Source: Oribacterium sp. KHPX15 (lineage in GTDB: Bacteria; Bacillota; Clostridia; Lachnospirales; Lachnospiraceae). Taken from it: 64,000 bases of DNA. Each line of letters begins with the position of its first letter. The stretch's first letter is position 1. Shown here in pieces: positions 17,821 through 24,611 of this stretch. The stretch lies in NCBI RefSeq assembly GCF_900107835.1, contig NZ_FNRG01000006.1:1-64000 (forward strand), given 5' to 3'. The notes beneath the pieces were generated by a model, which ran no database searches, was not told the DNA's origin, and worked only from the letters and a program-made list of their open reading frames with translations. The position numbers and the translations under genes were made by a program.

Positions 17821-17870
17821 ATAGTACAGGATTTGATGTACACGAATACGCACATCCATCTCTGTATATT
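17821..17870. promoter_or_regulatory. Regulon promoter F: bidirectional palindrome promoter
   Basis: GATGTAC (17835-17841), 8 nt, GCACATC (17850-17856). Leftward, 8 nt lead to TACTAT (17821-17826) for the HAD gene; rightward, 8 nt (17857-17864) lead to TATATT (17865-17870) for the small gene at 17941. Both directions keep the spacing seen at the other copies. Confidence 0.72.
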
Positions 17871-17940
17871 TGAATCAAAGTATCAAAACAAGAAAAACTT
17901 TAGCTATAAATTAAGAAAAAACATATTGAGGAGATCGATT

Positions 17941-18078
17941 ATGGCTTTAAGACCGGCGTGGACAATTAAAAATGGGATAGTTGTCGGAAAAGAATTTGAA
18001 TTTCAATGGATGGGTGGATTTGCTATTACACAAAAACAAAAGAATATAAAGAATTTACATCAGTCTAATCTTGTATGA
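17941..18078 (+). pseudogene. Truncated N-terminus of a DUF6977/DarT1-associated NADAR-type protein
   Basis: A 45-codon frame with a good RBS (GAGGAG) beginning ALRPAWTIKNGIVVGKEFEF, followed by QKQKNIKNLHQS and a stop. The pattern (hydrophobic FEFQW, then GFAITQKQKNI-NLH) resembles the start of NADAR-like proteins, ADP-ribosyl hydrolase-type antitoxins, which are normally several times longer. I read it as a remnant whose body has been lost; a genuine short protein is the alternative. It is expressed rightward from promoter F. Confidence 0.5.
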
Positions 18079-18092
18079 ATCATAACAAAAGA

Positions 18093-18128
18093 AATGTGCC
18101 ATTTTCTGCACATTTTCTTTGTTACTAT
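18093..18128 (+). promoter_or_regulatory. Regulon promoter G: palindrome plus -10 box, plus strand
   Basis: AATGTGC (18093-18099), 8 nt, GCACATT (18108-18114), then 8 nt to TACTAT (18123-18128). This is the same geometry as A-F but on the plus strand, in front of the gene starting at 18174. Confidence 0.7.
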
Positions 18129-18173
18129 AAATTTATTCTTAAATAACCACTTAAATCCATGGGGAAAATAAAT

Positions 18174-18575
18174 ATGGAATACAATATTTTATATATCCTT
18201 ACAGTAAGATGTACTGAAGATAATTGCGAAGCGGATCTTGAATGTCACAAGATTTTAGATGTTGATGAAAACAACTTTTTTATAGAGAATAGAAAAATAC
18301 CAAAGAAAAGCATGATGGAAATAGAACACATAAGGTATGAAAAAGACGATATGATTCTTAGAGTGCCTTTTCTTATTAAGGAATCTGCAATTATATGGTT
18401 AAGAGAGATTTTTGTCGATATACAAAAGAAAAAGGGCGCTGAAGCTTTGTACGAAGCAGCCAGAGAGGAATGGCTAAGAATTATGCTGCCAAAATACGAC
18501 ACAAAATGGTTTACTGGGGGCAAAAAGGTAGAAAAATGGCGCGAAGAAATGAAAAGCCTTATTGAAAAACTGTGA
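18174..18575 (+). CDS. Unknown 133-residue protein under the shared regulon promoter
   Basis: A soluble protein: an N-terminal beta-like region (ILYILTVRCTEDNCEADLEC), then a helical, Lys/Glu-rich C-terminal half. No family recognised. The ATG at 18174 has GGGGA about 8 nt upstream; an ATG at 18159 lacks an RBS. It is one of very few plus-strand genes in the window and is placed with the cassette by promoter G. Confidence 0.6.
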   Translation: MEYNILYILTVRCTEDNCEADLECHKILDVDENNFFIENRKIPKKSMMEIEHIRYEKDDMILRVPFLIKESAIIWLREIFVDIQKKKGAEALYEAAREEWLRIMLPKYDTKWFTGGKKVEKWREEMKSLIEKL

Positions 18576-18587
18576 TTTATCTTTAGA

Positions 18588-18634
18588 ATAGGTACCTGTC
18601 ACTGTGAACAATCGTTCACAGGGCAGGCACCTAT
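18588..18634. repeat. Long imperfect inverted repeat between convergent genes
   Basis: Left arm 18588-18609 and right arm 18614-18634 pair over about 20 bp around an AATC loop, with the core CTGTGAAC/GTTCACAG perfect and one bulge. It has no T-run, so it is not a typical terminator. It lies between the convergent genes ending at 18575 and 18723 and marks the edge of the palindrome regulon. It could be a REP or MITE-like repeat or a bidirectional transcription barrier. Two copies of CATTCAAGCTT follow on the right (18673 onward). Confidence 0.6.
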
Positions 18635-18722
18635 GGTGCGTAATATACCCTCAAAAAGGTCTCGTTAACTATTTCATTCAAGCTTCATTCAAGCTTCCGC
18701 CTATGGTTCCTATGGTTTGTAG

Positions 18723-19649
18723 TTATTCCTCTTTAACTCCCAACATAACGGAGTCATCATCATTACCGCCAACAATTATCACTTTAAACTTAATCTGTTC
18801 ATTATCTTTTGAAAAAGTCAGCTGCCTGGTTCTATCATCGGGCTTTGCGGTTTTCATTGCCTCATTGAATTCGGAAGCTATTTTGAATTCACAAATACCT
18901 GTTGCAGGATCATAAGGACCTTCTCCGAATTTTACCCCATATAGATCAAGCCTGATCGTATTTTCATCTACAGCGGTAATATCAAAGGTAGCCGTAACAT
19001 CTTCGGATCCGATCTCCCTCCAGGCTTCATCCTCATCCTTGCCCTTCATCCTCACTTTGAGTACGGACACAGTGGTATATGCACCTTCTACTTCCTTCGC
19101 CGGAAGTCCGGCTGCGGTCTCGGCAGTGGCTGTTGTTTCTGCATTCTCCTGAGATTCAGACTCAGATTCAGATTCGTCTTCGCTGTCTGAAGAATTCTTC
19201 AGGACACTTACCTTTATTCCTGTATAAAAACCAAATTGATCTTTTTCAAGCGGTGTTATATCATACCTGGTTTTTTCATCTTGTTCATGTTCTCCGGACA
19301 TCTCCAGTCGCAGATCAGGAACAATCATTGAAATGGCGGGCATAAACTCAGACTCGATCTCTTTTTTGCTCCATTTTTTCTGTACCTTTTCAAATTCTTT
19401 GATATGCTGAGACATTTCTTCACTGGTAAGGTTTTTTCCTGTACAGCGCATAATCTCTGAATTTACATCATCCACTTTGGCATTGTCGCGAGCAACCCGA
19501 GCCTCGTCTTCCCTGCGATTATCTATGACCCGGGGGTCTTCATCTTCCGGAGCCCAGGGAAAATCTATCGAGCCCATCGCCATCAAGGCAAAAAGAATGA
19601 TCACAAGACATGTCAGGATAACTCTTGGTGAATTATTAATCTTTTTCAT
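18723..19649 (-). CDS. Membrane-anchored or secreted protein, unknown function
   Basis: A 308-residue protein. Residues about 9-27 (VILTCLVIILFALMAMGSI) form a single hydrophobic segment that could be an uncleaved anchor or signal peptide. The rest is extracellular in style, very acidic, with a low-complexity Ser/Asp/Glu stretch near 155-170. Beta-rich C-terminal segments (VTATFDITAVDENTIRLDLYG) follow. The RBS is GGAGGAATAAA. It overlaps the end of the VanZ-like gene by 14 nt, so the two are co-expressed. No family recognised. Confidence 0.65.
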   Translation of the reverse strand: MKKINNSPRVILTCLVIILFALMAMGSIDFPWAPEDEDPRVIDNRREDEARVARDNAKVDDVNSEIMRCTGKNLTSEEMSQHIKEFEKVQKKWSKKEIESEFMPAISMIVPDLRLEMSGEHEQDEKTRYDITPLEKDQFGFYTGIKVSVLKNSSDSEDESESESESQENAETTATAETAAGLPAKEVEGAYTTVSVLKVRMKGKDEDEAWREIGSEDVTATFDITAVDENTIRLDLYGVKFGEGPYDPATGICEFKIASEFNEAMKTAKPDDRTRQLTFSKDNEQIKFKVIIVGGNDDDSVMLGVKEE

Positions 19650-20067
19650 GATATTTATTCCTCCGTTCTATCATATTAGAAATCAATAAGGCAGCAACTG
19701 CTGCCACTAATTCAATGACTATGTCCAAGAAATCAAATGTTCCGGGAAAGACTTTTGTCAGCTGCAGACATTCTATGACCACAGCAACAATTGCTGTCAA
19801 TAGGAAAACAAAGCTGTTGTATTTTCCGCACAGGTCATCTCCCAGAGTAAGTCTCAGGCAGAAAAACATGGAGTATGTCCATAGAAAATCAGCTGCAAAA
19901 TTGTGTATTGGAGCCGGATAATCTATGACGGGCATCAGAGACCGCAGCGAAGACAGCAAATGAGCTACCAGCGTGTCGTCTCTTTTGGTCAAATAAATAA
20001 ACAGTCCGCAAAAAAGCGGAAGGATACTGTTTAATGCATACAGATACGTTTTCTTTGTATAAGACAT
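19636..20067 (-). CDS. VanZ-like membrane protein
   Basis: A 143-residue integral membrane protein with four probable helices (about 11-27, 58-76, 84-103, 113-130). The VanZ-type signature is visible in ECLQLTKVFPGTFDFLDIVI: an acidic residue and Gln in helix three, then a G-FD-DI loop. VanZ-like proteins are small membrane proteins, one of which gives low-level teicoplanin resistance; most have no known role. It is followed by an overlapping gene for an anchored acidic protein. Confidence 0.78.
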   Translation of the reverse strand: MSYTKKTYLYALNSILPLFCGLFIYLTKRDDTLVAHLLSSLRSLMPVIDYPAPIHNFAADFLWTYSMFFCLRLTLGDDLCGKYNSFVFLLTAIVAVVIECLQLTKVFPGTFDFLDIVIELVAAVAALLISNMIERRNKYHEKD

Positions 20068-20096
20068 CTGGATTCCTTGTAAAATAAGACCTCTGT

Positions 20097-20189
20097 TTAT
20101 TCTCTGTCCACGCCGCTGACTTGGAATGTCTTCGTTGCCTGATGCACTTCATAAAAATTTTCCGGAAGTGGAACCAATTCATTATCCAT
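20097..20189 (-). CDS. Small 30-residue ORF upstream of the VanZ-like gene
   Basis: An ATG at 20189 with GGAAAGGA upstream opens a 30-residue frame (DNELVPLPENFYEVHQATKT and a short tail). It ends 29 nt before the VanZ-like start. The composition looks protein-like but the function is unknown; it may be a shortened gene. Confidence 0.4.
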   Translation of the reverse strand: MDNELVPLPENFYEVHQATKTFQVSGVDRE

Positions 20190-20235
20190 TGTGCATCATC
20201 CTTTCCGGAATTTAACAGACAGTATCTGTTAAATC

Positions 20236-20457
20236 TTAATTGTCTTCAGGGAAACTATCTGTCAGTTCAATAACATCAATGATATCACAATGGAGAGCGT
20301 CACAAATCTTTGCCAGCGTTTCCATGCTGATCCCTTTATTCTTCCCCATATTGGCAATCATATTGGTGGTCAGTCCGGCGGCGATGTGAAGATCCTCTTT
20401 CCGCATTTTTTTAGTCAGAAGTGTGTGTCAGAGAGGCATAAAACTGATGTGTTTCAT
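20236..20457 (-). pseudogene. XRE/Cro-type regulator with an in-frame nonsense codon
   Basis: The frame has a strong RBS (GGAGGA) and an ATG at 20457. It reads nine codons (KHISFMPL after Met), then hits TGA at 20428-20430. It then continues in frame as HTLLTKK, MRKEDLHIAAGL and a full recognition-helix region (TTNMIANMGKNKGISMETLA) ending DIIDVIEL. Relatives have a Trp at the stop position, so a TGG to TGA change is likely. A 56-residue product could restart at 20406 but would lack helix 1. It is a nonsense-mutated HTH regulator, unless the read is in error. Confidence 0.65.
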
Positions 20458-20575
20458 AGGTCCTCCATCCTTGTAAATACAAACCTTTTCTCAACACATC
20501 CAGTTTATCATATGCCTTGCGGTTTAGCGAGTAATTCATGCCTTGTCATTCATTACGTAAAGAAAAACCGAGATA

Positions 20576-21253
20576 TTACAATAATGTCTTAAGCAAATTT
20601 CCTTTTCCGACCTTTTTTCCATTCTTATTATAAGTTTCATTTCTTATCGGATCATATGAACCAATTCTACGATGCCCATAGTCTACCAAGTATTGAGCAC
20701 CATTTGACTCGATCTCAATATATCCATTTCCACCGTTTTTAAATCTGACTGTTTCTCTGCCATTTTTTCGGGTGCTGCTAAGATTTCTATGATTCATAGC
20801 ATCTCGCTGGGCTTTAGCATAACGCTCTGCATTTGGATTTTCAGGCTTTACATTCTGTTTGCCGGCGTCCATCATAGTAGTTGCCGCTTTGCCCAAAGCA
20901 TAAGAAGTAACGGCTTTTTGGGCAACATTCATCCCTCTTCTATCATTTGTTCCCTGTTTATGAAGCGATTGTTGTGATTCCGATACTGCATACGTATTGT
21001 TTACGGAATACTTAGAATTAGGTTTTTTCCATATTTCCGGATTCTTTCTTCGTGTTCTTAAACATTTAAAACATAAGATGATGTCCATGATAAATGCAAT
21101 TACAATCAGAATCATTCCTAACGGCGGAAATACAAACAAAAGTACACATCCAACAATAAGAACAATGACAAATTTATAAGCGTCTTTTTTCTCTTTTTCG
21201 ATTACAGATTTTTTATAAGCTTCAATTTCTTCATAAGTCATATCAGTACCCAT
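20576..21253 (-). CDS. Membrane protein with two helices, unknown function
   Basis: A 225-residue protein. Residues about 27-68 contain two adjacent hydrophobic segments (FVIVLIVGCVLLFVF and GMILIVIAFIMDIILCF). The remainder is polar and basic, with a C-terminal beta-like unit (GNGYIEIESNGAQYLVDYGH). The hydrophobic pair near the N-terminus with a long cytoplasmic tail suggests a small anchored protein. No family recognised. It sits alone, with a 28-nt gap to the gene upstream. Confidence 0.6.
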   Translation of the reverse strand: MGTDMTYEEIEAYKKSVIEKEKKDAYKFVIVLIVGCVLLFVFPPLGMILIVIAFIMDIILCFKCLRTRRKNPEIWKKPNSKYSVNNTYAVSESQQSLHKQGTNDRRGMNVAQKAVTSYALGKAATTMMDAGKQNVKPENPNAERYAKAQRDAMNHRNLSSTRKNGRETVRFKNGGNGYIEIESNGAQYLVDYGHRRIGSYDPIRNETYNKNGKKVGKGNLLKTLL

Positions 21254-21280
21254 AGATATATTCTCATTAAAACTTTATGT

Positions 21281-21997
21281 TCAGCGTTTATTTATCAATG
21301 CTTGCTGATAAATCCCCATCAATCCATAATAGTTCAATAGATCTGGCCAATGATTTCCCGGATGATAAAAGTCTAAAAATAGACGTTCCTTGCCGAATAT
21401 TTCTTTGTAGTAATACCAATTCTCATTCTTTTCATTATCATTATCCAGTCCAAAAACAATATTGTCTAATGTACGGAAACAATTGCCACAAATGACAAGA
21501 TCCGGATCTATAAGCATGAATTCTTTTTTGATTTCAAGCATATCCTCATAGGCGTAGGCTTCTAGCTCATCATTATCAGATTCACTTTTCCCATTACTCT
21601 TCTTGATATTAAGAATAGCTATACGTTGAAGAATATACTTTAAATCTTCTTCTGATTTTTGCGTGTTGTACTGACAGATGCTTTGACTTGTAGTATGAAG
21701 TACCCCATACGTCCAAAGTGCAATCCTTCTCCATATTTTGTAATTTAAACACTCACCGCTGGCAACCCAGTCAGTAAGTGACCAATCCCCATCATTATTG
21801 TTACTATAGGCTTCCTTTAGTACAAATAATATCCTCGGCTTTTGTTTGTTCCAAACAAGAGGATTTACAATACCATCCGAAATGAATACATTATCCTTGT
21901 GATTTATTTCAAATCCTTTGACAGTTCTAGGAGCTTTGTTTTTCCATATTTCAAACAATGTCTGAAGATCTTTACATTCATCAATATTATTAGTCAT
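21281..21997 (-). CDS. Uracil-DNA-glycosylase-like fold protein, unknown role
   Basis: A 238-residue soluble protein. RILFVLKEAYSNNNDGDWS near residue 50, LIDPDLVICGNCFRTLDNIV near 165 and FYHPGNHWPDLLNYYG near the C-terminus follow the layout of the UDG-like superfamily: a first strand with a turn, a strand ending in a polar residue, then an HP motif. Catalytic activity on DNA is not implied, since many such proteins lack uracil-excision residues. Its neighbours are unrelated small membrane proteins. Confidence 0.5.
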   Translation of the reverse strand: MTNNIDECKDLQTLFEIWKNKAPRTVKGFEINHKDNVFISDGIVNPLVWNKQKPRILFVLKEAYSNNNDGDWSLTDWVASGECLNYKIWRRIALWTYGVLHTTSQSICQYNTQKSEEDLKYILQRIAILNIKKSNGKSESDNDELEAYAYEDMLEIKKEFMLIDPDLVICGNCFRTLDNIVFGLDNDNEKNENWYYYKEIFGKERLFLDFYHPGNHWPDLLNYYGLMGIYQQALINKR

Positions 21998-22079
21998 TTT
22001 CTATTTTTGCCTCTCATTAACATTGGCGTACTGAGGTTAAGCAAAACTGAGGAAATTGGCACACTAAGATCTTAAAATA

Positions 22080-22577
22080 TCAATCCTCTTCCGCTGCCTC
22101 ATACGCTGAATCGTAATCCAGTCCCTCGGCATCCATATACTCTTCGGCCAGATTCTCCATATAGTCCTGTCTTCTCTTTGTTTTTGAAGAGCTCTTCCGG
22201 GTTCCGGGATAGACATAGGAGTATGTATATACAGATCGATCATGCTCTCTTAACCATTTAACATCTGCCGTCGGTTTATACTCTTCTGTTTCTTCAACTG
22301 ATGGAACAGGTTCACTAAGTTTATCGGTCACCGCACTGATTTCATAACTTTTGATGGATTCAGTTTCTTCGAGACTAATGTCTACACTTGTTGCCGCGAT
22401 CCTTTCCCGCTCTTTTTGTCTACGAATCTCCACCATTTCCTTTTCTCTTTGAATCTGTTCTTCCTTTTGATGGTTCCGACTAACTAAAAAATTATTGTAT
22501 ATAAGAATGATGGTGATCAAGATCACTAAGGCACGCAGCCTTCTAAGGATGTCTTCTCTATTAAATTTCTTATCCAT
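22080..22577 (-). CDS. Single-pass membrane protein with a charged coiled region
   Basis: A 165-residue protein with one hydrophobic segment (ALVILITIILIYNNFLV, about 16-32) after a basic N-terminus. This is followed by a Gln/Glu/Arg-rich stretch (about 37-60) likely to be coiled coil and an acidic tail with YMDAEGLDYDSAYEAAEED. The orientation suggests an extracytoplasmic tail. No family recognised. It is the gene after the 45-residue membrane peptide in the same direction, with a 12-nt gap. Confidence 0.55.
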   Translation of the reverse strand: MDKKFNREDILRRLRALVILITIILIYNNFLVSRNHQKEEQIQREKEMVEIRRQKERERIAATSVDISLEETESIKSYEISAVTDKLSEPVPSVEETEEYKPTADVKWLREHDRSVYTYSYVYPGTRKSSSKTKRRQDYMENLAEEYMDAEGLDYDSAYEAAEED

Positions 22578-22589
22578 ATTTTTAAACCC

Positions 22590-22727
22590 TTAACATATAG
22601 CCTCGATAATGCTTACGATCAGCACCACAGGCATGATCATTAAGATCAAACATGAGAGGCAGCCACCGGAATTATGGTGCATATTATCAAGCATAAATAA
22701 ATCAAATAACTCATCATCGTCATCCAT
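22590..22727 (-). CDS. Small 45-residue membrane protein
   Basis: An ATG at 22727 with an AGG-rich site upstream. The protein starts with five acidic residues (DDDDE), then LFDLFMLDNMHHNSGG and a C-terminal hydrophobic helix of about 24 residues (CLSCLILMIMPVVLIVSIIE). It ends 12 nt before the next gene. It has the features of a real small membrane protein, but its function is unknown. Confidence 0.5.
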   Translation of the reverse strand: MDDDDELFDLFMLDNMHHNSGGCLSCLILMIMPVVLIVSIIEAIC

Positions 22728-22845
22728 ATAAATACCTGCCTATTCTAAATATCGACTTATCTCTTGCTTCGATATATTAATTCTACTCGTACTCAAAACA
22801 AAAAAATGAACATCTATAACAAGTTTATAATCATTTAATAATTGA

Positions 22846-22888
22846 AAAAAAGCCGTCAGTAACCGGTGATGTCCGGTTCTAACGGCTT
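22846..22888 (-). terminator. Rho-independent terminator after yccF
   Basis: Read on the minus strand, a GC-rich hairpin (GCCGTTAG...ACGGC arms with an inner ACCGG/CCGGT pair, 22852-22887) is followed by a run of seven Ts. It ends the operon of the 95-residue gene, HNH and YccF. Confidence 0.85.
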
Positions 22889-22894
22889 GTATTG

Positions 22895-23263
22895 TCAACC
22901 TATATTCACGATATTTGCCCCAAACGGACAAAGACACAGCTTTGCGATCTTAAAGAACTGAAGACCAAATGGAATTCCGATGATAGTGACGCATAGTAAA
23001 CAACCAATCAGGAAATTCCCCAAAGCAAGTTCAAAGCCTGATAAGAAGAACCAAAGAACATTTAGAAGAAACGAACCTGCGCCTCCTTCATTTATTATCT
23101 CTTTACCAAACGGACAAAGCGATAATGCCGACAGCTTGAAGCATTGCATCCCTACCGGTATTCCGATGATCGTAATGCACCAAAGAATTCCTGCCAGCCA
23201 CCAGCCGATGGCACTCAGAAGGCCACCACATATAAGCCATATAAGATTTCCCAGAAAAGTCAT
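22895..23263 (-). CDS. yccF: YccF-domain (DUF307) inner-membrane protein
   Basis: A 122-residue membrane protein formed by two copies of the YccF unit. Each has a hydrophobic helix pair followed by ITIIGIP-G-Q-FK and LCPFG (first copy about 28-52, second about 91-117). The family is widespread with no firmly known function. Start and RBS (GAGGGG) are clear. It directly follows the HNH gene, and the terminator at 22846 closes the operon. Confidence 0.9.
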   Translation of the reverse strand: MTFLGNLIWLICGGLLSAIGWWLAGILWCITIIGIPVGMQCFKLSALSLCPFGKEIINEGGAGSFLLNVLWFFLSGFELALGNFLIGCLLCVTIIGIPFGLQFFKIAKLCLCPFGANIVNIG

Positions 23264-23265
23264 AA

Positions 23266-23556
23266 TTATATCCCCTCTTCAACTTTATACTTGTCTGCCT
23301 CCAAGCAATATTCGCTCTTAAGAAATGGATAGTACTCCTCTGCGGCCACTATTCTGGAGCCTTTCTGTTTATTACACTTCTTGCATAGCGGAAGTAGATT
23401 TCTTTCATCATCTGCTCCACCTCTGTATTTTGGCACGTAGTGTTCTATCGTTGTCTTCTCTAGCGAAAGAGTCCTTCCGCAACGAGCACAAACTCCATCC
23501 GTTTTACCTAGAAGAATACGTTTAATATCAATTTTCTTTTGCTTCAGGCCCCTCAT
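23266..23556 (-). CDS. HNH endonuclease-family protein
   Basis: A 96-residue protein. The zinc-binding and catalytic unit is complete: CARCGR (first Cys pair, about 22), IEHYVPKYRGGADDERNLLPLC with the catalytic His region (about 37-58) and CKKCNKQKGSR (second Cys pair). Such stand-alone HNH proteins nick or cut DNA and are common in mobile elements. It lies between the 95-residue LexA-box gene and yccF; the stop is two bases before the yccF start codon, suggesting coupled translation. Confidence 0.85.
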   Translation of the reverse strand: MRGLKQKKIDIKRILLGKTDGVCARCGRTLSLEKTTIEHYVPKYRGGADDERNLLPLCKKCNKQKGSRIVAAEEYYPFLKSEYCLEADKYKVEEGI

Positions 23557-23587
23557 ACATCCCCAACCTCATTATAATTGATCGGTC

Positions 23588-23875
23588 TTAAGCACATACC
23601 GTCATAAACCATGAGGATCCACTAGGAATACGATGCAGGTATATATATCGTTGCTGGTTATTGACGATCAACTTGCATTGATACACCAAATCCGAGGAAG
23701 TGACGAAAACTCCATCTGGCATCGTTCTTGTCTCCTGGCCGGACAAATCTTTGTATCCTCTAATGGTATATTCTGTTCTTTCACCGTCATCATTAGTAAA
23801 TCTAAGTCTTATCGGTATTATTGTACCATCCGTATTATGTTGTAGTATTACATCTACAGGGAATCGCTTACTCAT
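23588..23875 (-). CDS. Small protein behind a LexA-like box, unknown function
   Basis: A 95-residue beta-rich protein (FPVDVILQ start, VYQCKLIVNNQQRYIYLHRI in the middle). I recall similar small proteins next to Y-family polymerase genes in clostridia, but cannot name the family with certainty. A strong promoter (TTGAAA, 17 nt, TATAAT) and a probable LexA/DinR box lie directly upstream. It is the first gene of the operon continuing with HNH and yccF. Confidence 0.6.
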   Translation of the reverse strand: MSKRFPVDVILQHNTDGTIIPIRLRFTNDDGERTEYTIRGYKDLSGQETRTMPDGVFVTSSDLVYQCKLIVNNQQRYIYLHRIPSGSSWFMTVCA

Positions 23876-23891
23876 TTCAATCCTTTCATAT

Positions 23892-23942
23892 CAAACAACT
23901 GTTCTTTGATTGAATTATACTCTGAGTCTAATGGAATTTCAA
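23892..23942 (-). promoter_or_regulatory. Sigma-70 promoter with LexA/DinR-like box
   Basis: On the minus strand TTGAAA (23937-23942), 17 nt, TATAAT (23914-23919). Just downstream lies GAACAGTTGTTT (core 23893-23904), close to the Firmicutes SOS box GAAC-N4-GTTC with one mismatch in the right arm. This position would block transcription when LexA is bound. Confidence 0.6.
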
Positions 23943-24035
23943 GTTTTTTAAGAATAAATGTTCTTGCAAAAGCATAGGTTTATTAAAACTCTTCCCAACA
24001 ATGCGTCCACCAGCACAGCAAAGATGATTTTAGTC

Positions 24036-24512
24036 TCATCTCTCTTTCGTATTTGTATTCGGATAATCTTTTGTGTCTTCAGGGGAATTCCATCTAAAAA
24101 CTGTATCTTCTTTTGTTCCGATCCATAACTCGCCTTCATATGACCATGGTTCATGATTTATCCAAATCCAGCATTTATATAAAATCTCCTCGTAACCATC
24201 ATAACGGTAAGCGAATTCAAGTTCCCATTCAGAATTATTTATCTTTTCAACCAGCTGCTTCAGCATAATTTCCTTACGTATTGTCTGTCCTTCTGAGTCT
24301 TCAAATATGTTGAGATAAACGCCTCTCTTTGGATCTATAGTGAATTCAACCTCCGCCATTCCTGTATTAGGCCAGTTATCTGAATAATCAATGTTAAATA
24401 AACCATCCGGCAATTTGAATATCAATCGTTCATTTATCAGTTCAATAGATGTTGACCGACAATCATGAAGACTGAATTTTTCTTTATCAGTGCTTGAAAA
24501 CTCGTACTGCAT
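24036..24512 (-). CDS. Unknown soluble protein
   Basis: A 158-residue protein, rich in Trp, Glu and Asp, with mostly beta-like segments (RLIFKLPDGLFNIDYSDNW, MAEVEFTIDPKRGVYLNIF). The acidic, aromatic composition is like small immunity proteins, but no toxin gene is next to it, so this is only a comment. I use the ATG at 24512 because AGAGGAAAA lies before it; an earlier ATG at 24569 has no RBS. Confidence 0.5.
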   Translation of the reverse strand: MQYEFSSTDKEKFSLHDCRSTSIELINERLIFKLPDGLFNIDYSDNWPNTGMAEVEFTIDPKRGVYLNIFEDSEGQTIRKEIMLKQLVEKINNSEWELEFAYRYDGYEEILYKCWIWINHEPWSYEGELWIGTKEDTVFRWNSPEDTKDYPNTNTKER

Positions 24513-24611
24513 CCGTTTTCCTCTTCTCAAAATCATCTCTCTTCTATAGGCATCTAACCATGGTGCCAACTCGTGATAATTCTCATTTCTCTTTCACCAC
24601 AAATCCGGATT

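Noticed and set aside
19889-20182. 97-codon minus-strand ORF
   Set aside because: Overlaps the VanZ-like gene and the 30-codon ORF in another frame, and its sequence has no protein-like pattern.
22740-22937. 65-codon minus-strand ORF
   Set aside because: It runs through the terminator hairpin at 22846-22888 and overlaps the yccF 3' end in another frame.
23948-24154. 68-codon minus-strand ORF
   Set aside because: Out-of-frame overlap with the 158-residue gene; no RBS.
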